Shown: positions 47,401 through 59,400 of the stretch, in pieces
How the letters are laid out: every line of letters begins with the position of its first letter
How positions within the stretch are numbered: the first letter of the stretch is position 1
Assembly: GCA_033026295.1 (NCBI GenBank)
Contig: CM065170.1
Location: forward strand, 16,750,040-16,814,039
Source: Channa striata
Taxonomy: Eukaryota; Chordata; Actinopteri; Anabantiformes; Channidae
Direction of reading: 5' to 3'
DNA length: 64,000 bases
Notes under the pieces: generated by a model
The model's database searches: none
Told to the model about the DNA's origin: nothing
Seen by the model: the letters and a program-made list of their open reading frames with translations, nothing else
Position numbers and translations under genes: made by a program

Positions 47401-50400
47401 AAAGAGACCCTGTGGTCACAATACATGTAACGTCCACTGGATTTTTAAAGCTACAGAGGAAAACTGGCAATAATGTTAGTGCACCCTGTGTATTATGACA
47501 CAGGGGAACACATCACAGCCCAATGACCATGCTAATTCAAGACACCGCAAGCGTACACCCACGCAGGGCCATTCACAAAGCCAAACCACGAAATAAATCT
47601 GCAAAGCACACACAGAAGACAGTGTACAAAGGTAGCAAACAGAGCAACACCCATATAATTCAAATACAAAACAGTCCAACACATTGTCTTTAACACATCC
47701 ATAAAAAAAAAAAAAACTTGCCATGCAACCAGACAGACAACAAACATACACAAGAACTGCACACACAATAAAAACATTGTGACAAATACAAAACAGCATA
47801 TTCAGAAAGACTTGATGACAGCGATCACAGAGCGCACAGTCATGGTGCTTACACGTCTGCCTTTGCTAGCTGGGCCAACGGATGGCGAGCGCTTCAGTGG
47901 CAGGAGGAGAGGCAGAGAGTGGCAGAGACACAGAGATGAGTGAACACACACATTTAAATAAGCTGAGGCAAGACAATACATGGCAACTGGACCAGTGGTT
48001 TCCAAACTTCTCAAGTACTCTGTCATCGTCACTAAGCAAACATATTTTCTGGCATCCATTATTAGAGTATAGGTTCAGATTTGTGTGTGTGTCTTCAAAC
48101 AACAGTTATGCGTCCGTATGAACATGAAAAGTTTCTTTCCTATTGTAATCATTCCTCTTGTTCATACTGGAGTCCTTATACTGTGCAAAATGTATTCAAA
48201 GAGGTAACAAAAGCTGATGGAGGTTTTAGCAGTTAGAGTTTACTACATGAAGTAGATCTCTTCGAAAGTGACAGTGTTTTTTGTCATTCTGTTGTAAAGA
48301 AACAATAGCAACTACATCTTCAGCTGCAATTTTGGAATTTGTCACAATTAATGTGACAGAAGGTGGATTTGGGCTTGAAACACCTACTGTACACAGAAAC
48401 ATCTTTTGCATGGATACAGTAAGGAAATTTGATTCAGTGTTTATATGGACACCTCACAACTGTTTGAAGACAGACTTTAAAAATTGTTAACCCGTCCTTT
48501 AAGATTTTGTTATTTAACGCTATTAATTGTTAAAAATTGTTGTTAGTGTTGTTAATATGTTTTATATAACCAATATACACCCATTTGTCCTCTTTCTGCT
48601 TAAGTTTCCAATATCTTATAAATTAGTTTATTAGAATTCCAGCAGCTTTTTTTAAAATTATATTTAAATATAATAATAAAATATTTCATTTTGTACTTAA
48701 CCTAAATCAAAATATTTTCTATTTTAATGAAGATAGTTTAGCTCAGTTTGGGGAACTATTTGAGCTCTCTTGGTATACTATGGCAAGCGCAAGGTACTAC
48801 GTAGTACCACTGAAAAACACAGCTTTACATTATTATATGGTGACTAAACAGGGGTGGTGATGGATCATAAAGGATCATGAGGAGGGGGCAGTTTGGGAAA
48901 ATTGGGAAAGAGCACAGTTACTACTCTGGCTAGGAAGGTGAGGATATAAAAACTATTCAAATGAAGTCTTACAAGGCTAAAGTAGGGTCATGCCACTAGC
49001 CAACAAGGACTAGCAAGCACTGCAATACTAACGGGAGCATACTGCAAAATATGTCCACCATAGCAAGTGTTTGTACTCAACACGTGCATATTAACGCATC
49101 CATTTTTCTTAAATCAATAAATAAAAATTTAAGAAAATCACAAACAGTTTAACAAACAGAGTTAACAGGACATTTTTTGCAGTGGATCGACCTTGTCTCA
49201 GAGTTACAGATGTACAGACAAACAGTCACAGACAAATGTACATTTAAAATACTGCATGTATGTGTGTACACACACCCAAATACACAGTCTGTTTTCTTTC
49301 AGGTAGCACTTCATGTGTGTGTACACACACCCGCTGACCCCAACCTGACCAGTATAAACTTACGTCTTCCCAAAACTCAATTAAAGAGGATGAGGATGAG
49401 GAATAAGAGTCCTGATGTACCAAAGAGTAAAGCGAGGAAATAATCAAAAACATAAAGCAAAAATAAACATCTGGAAAACAAACAAAACCAATAAAAGCAA
49501 GAAGACATATGTGAGATGGAGGTTAATTGACTCCCAATTTTAGTATGTTGATTTCCAAGTTGGTCATGAATCCTTCAGTCCAAAAAGACAGATAGGAATT
49601 CAGTTCTTGAATACTTACATCAAACTGATCGAGAGCTGAGGTGGGGGCGTTGAGAAAAGCCAAGAAGGAATTCTGGGAATCCTGGTGCTTGACACCTATA
49701 GACAAAGAACAAATAACACACCTATGGTTAAGTGTGTGACATTAAAAATCTACAGATGACTTCAACTAAATGAGTCACAGGAATGTTGTAACAATGTAGT
49801 AACAATACATGTTAATATACACATCTCATGACTTTATTTTTCAAATATGGCTTCAGACACAGAACCCTTTATGTTGAGTTCCTTCTGGGTGTAGTACAAC
49901 CCTCTCTTACTGTGTTAATCTTTTATGAAAAGTCTGACAATGTGCAGCTGTTTGCATTGATCATCTGCCATCAGTACAGGAAAAAAAACAGCACATTAAA
50001 AAACTACACTGTACATTTAAGACGTTTTACTTCCAATCAAAATGTATATGAAATGCCCCATCTTGCTGAAAACACGTATTGCTATATCTTTCTTTGCGCA
50101 CTTCTGTAAATGACAAGAAAATATTCAAGGATTAGTACATATTTTTTTAAATCTCTCTTCCAACAAGAACCTTGAACAAGACTGAATTTACTGTAACCTT
50201 TCCTCCTGTTCATACAGGCCTTTAAGAGAAGTCTTCGAAATATGCCTCCTACGTACGTAAAGTAGGGCAACAATAAAATATGTGAACCTTTATATTAAGT
50301 GATTATTGTCCAGAATTGCAGCATTTTTAGTTCAAAATGTAATGTTTACTGTCACCTTTCACTGTAACACAACAGAAAACATTGCTCAAAGGAACTCAAT

Positions 50401-53400
50401 GTTTAGATATTGATATGATATGAATGTAGCTAATAATTTAGAGAATGTGATGAAAATTGATATCTCAAATTCCTCAAGAGTGAAGATGCATCACTCTGGT
50501 TAATTTTAGTTTACAATGTTGTGCTGTATGGATTACAAAATGAAGCATCTTGTCTCACCAACACTCAGTTACAGGGAGCAACTCACAGAATTCATTTTCG
50601 TGTATTTGCACTGTATATGACCAGCTGCTGGCATCATTTCAACCAGTAAATCCAGCAGCAAATCATCATTAAAATAAGAAGCTGTTAGCTTAATGTTTTG
50701 TACACTGACATCTCAGAACTTCTCTAATATTTACCCCTACGTAGCCGCAGCTCCTCTGTTTCCTTTTTCAGTCTGTCAATCTCAGCCAGGAGGTCCTGGT
50801 TTTTACTCTCCACCTCTTGTAGTTTACTGGTGAATCAAAGGCATTAATACATCAGATATTAAGCAGAAATAGACATTTGTTTCTGCAGAAATATACATAT
50901 ATATAAAAAAAGAAAGAAAAAGCTGTAACGTATTCGTACCATTCCGTGGAGATGCTGTTGGCCTTGACCTTGTTCAGTTCATCCTGAATGCTCTGCTTGG
51001 CTCTGATCTCAGCGTCCAGGGCAGACTGCAGCTCCAGACGAGCTGACATGTCCAGCTTGGCAAAGCGCCGCATTTTCCATGGCATGTCCTGGAACAGAGA
51101 GGAGGATCAGTCAGTAACTGTAAATACACAACTCATCATAATTTCAGAATTTATACAGTTCTTAATCACAGAATACTTGCATGTGAACTAAAAAGGACAT
51201 TTTATGCCCCTCATTAACATCTACAGCTGCTGTTAACAGCATTTGTGTATTTTACCGTGGCTCTCACTCCCAGGCTGGTGTTTCTCAGTCCCTCCAACTC
51301 CTCTGTCATTTTAGTGGCCAGTGCCTGCAGGTAACCTCTTGCATCTTTCTCATCACTCACCCTGTACCAAACAGACAAATACAAAGATAAACATTACTAC
51401 AATTTCCACAGCTTTACACAACACACAACCATATTATTTTCCATCACCTAAACTGAAGCTTTTAAGTGTTTTGTAAAATGTTTCTATTTTGTTTTACCTG
51501 CTGTTTTGTGTTAGGGTGAGAAAGAGAAAGTAACACAGACATACACACATATTCAGTCTGTAAATATCTTTGGCTGTCTAATTCCCAACACCAAACTGCA
51601 CTCAAATACAGTCAGTTTTTACATGTGCACACAGTACACTTATGTTGTAGACTATTTCCCATCCCAACCCCCCAAAACAAAACATATATTAACATAACAC
51701 ATTTTATTGACCAAGCAATGCTATTTCCTACTTTGTTAATTGCAGTAGCAGACTATCCTCACTGGAGGGCAACATTAATCATTGAGTTCCTTTAAACATA
51801 CATTCCATTCCACATAACTATGCTCATGTTTGCAGTGTGTGTATACTGAATTACTGGCTGTGTGATTATGTGTGTATGTGTGCTATGTGAAGACTCTAGG
51901 CTTGTCCAGCAGTGGAGGGCCAAGCAGCTGGTGAGGTGTCAGCTGCAATGGCAAGTGATCTGAGAGGAAGGGAAGTTCAAATAGCTTTAAGACCTTCAGC
52001 GGTATGTGAGAAATGCACCAGTCTGTGGAGAACCCTGACACAGAACACTGGAGTGCATGTGGGTGTACAGATTCAAAGGTAAAGTATAGGTCTGAGGAAA
52101 TATCTACGACTAAGAACGTTACTGTGTGTGAGTGCGAATGTGTGTGTTACCATTGAATGATTTCTGTGATCTGGGCCTCCCAGTGAGCTACACTTTCTTT
52201 TTTGTCAGCCAGCTCCCTCATCTCGTCCTCCAGCTGCCGATTGGAGTTGCTCACCTTCTCAAACATGGTTGTCAGCTAAACACACACAGAGAAAGAAAAC
52301 ATATCTACGCGTTTATACACACTTTTTTTTTCTTTGAATTGTTTTTTGAATTGAATAATCTTCATAAATGTTTTCCTGAATCTGTTCCTCTTAGAGGGTG
52401 TGAAAAGACAGTGATTTCATATCCATATAATTGCTTTTCCTGCCCATGGGGACAAGTAGAGTTACTGACCCATTATCATTTGAAAATCTTTTAGTAAAAA
52501 TGGGTTCCTGGTCACCTCCATGACTAAGGTTCTTCTTATCAAGGTAGTTAGTTTGGCTGGACAGCCAACTCTAGAAGGGTCCTGGTGGTTCCAGACTTCT
52601 TCTGTTTCACAATTATTGAGGCAGTGCTGTCCCTGGGAACACTCAAAGCTTTATATATGCTTTAGACACTTTTCCTAATCTGTGCCCTTCCACAAAATGT
52701 TGTTGTTTAAGTTGACAGAGTTCCCTGGACCTCATGAGTATTTTTCTCTTTACATACAGTACAGAAAACAGGGATTTTGAGAGTTTTAAAGATGAATAAG
52801 AAAACTGATAAAGCCTAACATCTAAAGGTTAAGTTCATTTTAAGTTAGCAAGTAAAACATTTTAATTGTGATATGTCTGGATAAACTGTTCACAAAGCTT
52901 GTCTTTGCACATTTTTATCCCAACATTCATTACCAATGTGATCCTGTCAACACTAAAAATTAAACTTCAGATATGTGCCCACTCACTCTGCTTTACTGGA
53001 AATACATATTCTAAGGGATTTCATTTTAATAGGGAATGGCTTGATTTTGCTACTAAGCACAGAGTTCAGAAATTCCGTTCTTCCTTTGAAAGATAAGACT
53101 AGTCAAACAATAATATTTTCAGACACTCTAAATGGATTTTTTTTCAAAGACCAGCATGCAGACAGATCTAATCTTTTGTGACTGCTTTTATAAATATCAT
53201 TTTCAGTATGTAAAATAACAGAATAATACATTAAATAACTTGAGTGACGTGCCACCATTCCAGTGGTATCCACATCCATTTTCTGTCCATTTGATCAAGA
53301 TATTTTCTTTTTTATCAGTTGCAGACTTTCAAAACAAGACTGACATTTGATTCCATATGTCAAAGTGCCTTCCCCTTCTAAGACATTATTTAAATTGGAA

Positions 53401-56400
53401 GCCTTTTTGAACTTCCAAGAGCCATTTCCAAAGTCAACAGAGAATAAACCAGAGAGTCATTCCATCTGACTGTGTAGGAGGCTACAGGGTGTTTTGTATG
53501 GAAGGATATTGAACAGCGATTTTTTTGGCATTGCTTGGAAAGAGGGGGTAGAAGGAGGAATGTGATGAAAGCATCTGGCTGACCAAGAAGGGTTACCTGG
53601 GGTTAAAGATCTGTGTTTTTTTTGTATATGTATTGGAGATACACACCTCATTAAAAAGCTGAGAGAGCAAGACACAAAGAATAAAAAAGACTAAGATTAA
53701 AAGGTAAAGTAGTTTTAGATGTGTGTGTTTTCAAAGTGAACAAATATCTTACTTTATCCACGTCACTGGACAGCTTCTTATTTTCTTCAATAAGCAGAAC
53801 TCTCTCCCGCTCACACTCCGTCTCAAACTCTTCCAATTTAATTTTGCTGGAACACACACATGCACACACACTGTTACACTTGTGACACTATATAAACCGT
53901 TTTACCCAACACCAACTTACAAAGCAAGTCTTGACTTTTTCATTTTAATACCAGCATTAACTCAAAAACGTTGATTGGTTGGTTGGTCTAATTGTTGTGG
54001 GATGGTTTCCTGCCTGCTATACTAAAATACTGGTCTTTATCACTGAACAACAGCATACTAGACAGTATTGGGAAATTGGTTTTATAACAACGTAAATGCA
54101 AACATATCATGAAGACAACCAAATGTTGTCCTATTTTACAAACAACCCCTGCCTTTGCTCTCATGTGGGCCTTGGGCTCCACACATGTCCCAACAAAAAT
54201 CAGAGGCTTTGTAGTAACAACGGGTACATGCTGTTCAGCCCAAACACATTAATGCAGTTAGAATCTGATAGAGCTGTCTGTTAAAAAATGAATTAGAAAG
54301 TAGTGAGGATGTCAGTAACACTAGGCAGGGGGATTAGGGTAGCAGGTACAAAAACAAAGCTGTAACTTTTTCTCCAAAAAATACAAGATTTTATTAAAAA
54401 ATGATTAAACCAGCAGTTTTCAAAGGGGATCAAGTGCCCCTGAGTAAATACCAGGGGGTCGCCACTAATAATAATATTAATTTCTTGGTATTTCATATCT
54501 AAGTTGGCATATTTTGACAGCAGGCTTTAGTTCGTTTATGCTAATTCAGCCAGTACTGCCCCGATTCTACCATTTAGAAATGGTATGCTGTACTCAAACC
54601 TAGGTTGATCAGTTGAGCTAAACATGACACTAAGCAGATTTTGCTGAGATATTAGCTGGGTGAAAACTGTGTGTGTAAGTGTGTCAAAATGTGTCCCACA
54701 CACATTTTAACGATTTTAATTTGAACAAGCTACACATCATTTAAAAAAAAAATCCATCAACATTTTAACAAATATTTGAAAATCCCTGAAAATGCCTGGA
54801 GCTATGTGGATAAGAACTAAAATCCATTTTAGTTTGAGAAAACTTCTAAATCCTGTAGAATAGCTAATTACTTGAGACAGCACGTCAAAGTTGCTACACA
54901 TTGATACTAAATAGAAGATTACGCTAATTTAATGCAAGTGTAATTACCTCACAGAATTGTCACTGAAAAAGATAAGGAAAAAGAATTAAGACATTACTAG
55001 CTTTGACATTTATTATAGAGGACATAGGCATCAACAGAAAACAACAATGAAAACCCCGATAAAATACCTCTCACGGCGAGTCTTGTCCAGCTTGTCTTTG
55101 AGCATTAGGATTTCCTTCTGCAGGGCAAGATGCTGGCTCTCAGCATCTCTCAGCTCCTTGCGTAGGGCCTTTAGCTCGGTGCTATGCTGTGCCTCCCTGC
55201 GAGCCAACTCCTCCTCATACAGGACTGTTTTCTTCTCCAGGTCTCCCCGCAGTCGCCCCACCTCCTGAGTCTGGTCCGCTGAGGCAAGGGTGACAGAGGG
55301 ACCGGCCTGCTTTGACTGGGTTTTGAGAACATTGAGAAAAGTGGAATAAGTGAGGATGAGCAACAGAGGAGAGGAAGATTTTAAAAAAAAAAAAAAAAAA
55401 AAAAAGGCCAATAATATTCAGACTTTTTTTTAATTCAGCAAAAATGTCTAAAAGGAATTGAGGTTTAAAGTTGTAAAAACAATTCACTGAGCATTCAGAG
55501 CAGAGGATGTAAATTGCATGTTCAAAGCAAGAAACCTTAAGAACCACTGTTTTAAGAGATGTCAGATATGGGTAACAACCATTTTTCTGTATAGGTTGCA
55601 CCAAGAACATAAATAGCTGAGTTGATGTTCAAATGTTTGTGTCTGTGAATTTACCTTAAGTCCTTCCAACTCCTCCTCCAGCTGTCGGCTATACTGCTCA
55701 TTCCGCTCTCTCAGTTTCCTCTCTTTCTGAGCCTCTGCTGCCTGCTCCTCTGCTTGTGCCTCGATCTGATGATAGACATAAAATGTATGTATGTATCGTA
55801 CACTGTTTTGTTTTTATCCACCATATTAATACAACAGATGTAATCAAGCAGTGTCTATAATCTTACGGGTATATAGAAACGCAATATAATCCATGGTTAA
55901 AAGTCAGAGCGTACTACAGAAACAGGTTCTAAAAGGGAAATTGCAATACACTACATATTCAAAGCATTAATAGTAAAAAATGATGCAAGCACTAGTGGAT
56001 AGAGACAGAAGAGGTAGTACTAACAACCACAGGGGAGTCTACTCTACCTCCTTCTTGGCCCTCTCGGCCTTTCGCACCTCAAGGCGGAGTGCCTCAACCT
56101 TCTGATTCTGACTCTCTATCTCCTCTTCCTTATCACGCAATTGGCGCACCAGGCGCTGCTTTGCAGACCTAAATTCAAAGTTCAGTTACAACAAAGTGTA
56201 AATGTTAATGTGGGTATGAAACACCAAGCAGGAGAAAATGGTCTGCAGTGGTATTACCGGAAGTCTGTGAGTCTCTCGTTAAGCTCTGAAAACTCTTGCA
56301 TAGCCAGTTTTCTCTGACTGTGTGCATCCTTTAGCTCTTTTGACTGAGACTTCAGCTTTTCATTAGCGTCCCCAATTTCCTGGAAACAGTCAGCACAGTG

Positions 56401-59400
56401 TTGTTAAACATTCTCATAGTGAAATTCATCTTGGCTAACTGCACACACACACACAATCCCCCTAGAACTGTGGTCCTACCTTGTGCAGATCGTCCCTCTC
56501 ATGTGTGATGCTCTTTATCTGTTTCTCCAGCATTTTAATGTGTTTAGATGAGTCCTCCAGGTCTCTGCGAGCCAGCGTCACATCCTCCAGCTGCTTCTCT
56601 AGCTGTCCAGAGTCTGAGACACACACAAACTTAAACACCAATCAAGCCATAACAATAATGCTGGTGGTCCTAACGCTGTTGGCATGGTTATTCTGAAGAG
56701 TCTGCAACAACAAAGCCCTATACACAGCTGTGATAAATACGTATAATAATACGCAACTGTGATAAACAGTGTGAAGAGGTGGCAGAAGTACACAGTATTC
56801 TCAATACTTTAGGATGTTTTGATGTCAGAGGTAGAAATGCAAGTTAGTTTTTTTCCTTTCAGTTTAACCCGTAGGCTCAGAGTCACAACAGCGGATTAAT
56901 GGTCCTCATGTTGACATCGGGACAGACCCTGATTATTTGCACTGCACAGCTGGGGATGGGGACGGGGACACTACGAAATGCAGTCTGGCAGGGTGGGCCA
57001 CGAGCCTCTGACCCTATGGTTGGAGGGTGGCCACTCTACCAAATGAGCCACTGCCCCCCTCAACAACTTCATGTGCAGACAGTTGGTTAAACAGTAAAGA
57101 TACAATAAAGAAAAGAAAAAAGTACCAGAATTTTATAATAAAACAACCTCTAAAGTTTTAGGATTAGATGACTCAGCTGAACTTAATATGAACAAAGTAC
57201 TACTGACCAGCAATTTGCTTTTTGAGGATATCAATCTCACTCTTCAGACTCCTGATCTCAACCTCTTTGTTGGCACCAAGGGGGCCTTCGCCTGTTGGAT
57301 GCTGCAATGCCTGTACTGTCTGAGTCGACTCTAAAACAGGTCAGAAAACAAAGAGAAAATACCTATGTGTTTTACCCATTATTTTCTTTGGAATGCAATA
57401 GAATAGAATACAACATTGCACAATATGAGGGTAAAACAACATTGAGGATTCATACCATTTAGCCATTGTACAACTTATGTATTAACATGCAACATCTCTC
57501 TTTCACTGTCAAACTAAAGCATGATTGTACACATGTATGTGGTTTCATTGTTCAATGTAACCAGACTGACTCTGTAATCAGTCTAACCTTGTAGTTTGCG
57601 ACTCAGCTCTAGTTTTTCCTGCTCCAGTCGGCGGATCCTCCTCTCATAGGCCTCAGTAGCCAAGCTGTCTTCCAGGCTTCGCTGGACATCAATGTCCAAC
57701 TGGTCCTGACCTCCCTTCCCCGGCTCCCCTGCCAGCTGTCGCAGGCATCCCCCGTCTGATAGGGCACTACAGTGGAGGATGGTGAGAAAAGAGTAGGGCA
57801 GTAAAGAAAATTATTATTTCATTAATAACAATATTAGTGTAATTTTAATTACAGAGGATTGAAAAAAAAGTAGAAAAAGTGACACCAACATAAGATACAA
57901 AGAGAGGGAGAGATTCTTGGGGGGAAAGATCCTCTGATAAGAAAGTAACTGGTGGGTTGGTTACTTTGTCAAAAGGAGCACTTCACTTCAGTGTGAAGCT
58001 CTACTGCAAGTCATATACACCACCTTATTAGGGAGAGAAGCTTTTAGTACTCCCACGCCTCTTAAGATGTAGTGATAAGACTGTTATGCAGTGAGAAGGC
58101 TTGTCTGGGAAATCAATTTATAATGACTAATTGCATAAAAAGACTGGGGCAGTGGTGGCTCTGTTGGTAGGATGGACGCCTATTGAATGTATGGTCAGTG
58201 GCTCGTGGCCCTCGTGACGCCTTCTGGCCATATGTTGAAGCATCCCTGGTCAGGGCCATGAATCCCCAAACTCTCCAAACCCAGCCACTGAGGCTGTGCA
58301 AGTAGGACAAAGGATGGGCATCTGCAGTAGAAACCTATGCAAAATTAACGTACAAACTATACGTCCTGCTGTAGTAACCCCAAGCTTGCAGTATTAGCCG
58401 ACAGAGGGGAAAACAATTATATTTAAAGACCCCTAATGACATCATGTCATTTCTCTTTTTATACATTTTAATTTTTTTTTAAATCTTAGTTTAGCTAACT
58501 GAAAGAAGATGGAAAAGAATACTGCCCCCACTTCATTTAATCAAACTGTATGAGAATAATGATTGTGAAGGAAGGTTTTCCTTTAGCAGCACTTACCATT
58601 TACTTGTATAGGTGAAACCAACAAAGGGCAGGTGGTGGCCAGAGAAAGCCGTGTGAGAAGGAGGTGGCATTGTCTCCTGAAAAATATATATTTTTTTAAA
58701 AGCATGACAAAATGTGTAATTATACAGCCAATACAGGCAATTAAAAGTTAAAAAGTTAAAACAAGTCCCTTACTGAGTTCTTTAGACAGTCATCATCCAC
58801 ATCAAAATTGGACGTATCTGTAGGACTGCTGACCTCTGGGATGTAGGGGGCCTCACACGTGCGGATGTTGTCCCAGTCAATACCTGAACACAGGTGAGCT
58901 TACACTTACAATACAAATTATTAAGGATATATGCATTAGTGTAAAAAATATTTAACCCCTGATTTTGTCTTTGTCTGTTTATGTATGTTACACTTTCAAA
59001 TTCATTTTAAACATAATGACAAAGGCAGATTTTGCAAAGACAAAATACAAGTTTTAAATGATCACTGTATTTATTGAAGTAAAAATTTTAAATAGCTCTT
59101 TCAATCGAGATGTCTATCACACTCAGTTGTTATTGTAGTATGTTATATTTATTCCTTTTGAGCTATTCTGAGCTTGTCTTATACATGTATAATATACATA
59201 ATATAATATACTATAATATACTGCTAAAATATACCAGAAAAGGAAAAAAGTTTACAAACTATTTACAAAATATAGTAGTTTAGCTTACAAAGCTCCAAGC
59301 ATAAATATATGATATGCAGGGCATACCAGCCCTATAAGTAGATTAAGGATTTTATATTTTGAAAATAGATTATTCAAATCATGGAAGGCATTTGGATGTC

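Noticed and set aside
47476..47799. 107-codon Cys/Val/Phe-rich minus-strand open frame
   Set aside because: AT-rich intron DNA of cdc42bpa; composition suggests membrane protein by chance and no acceptor or donor fits.
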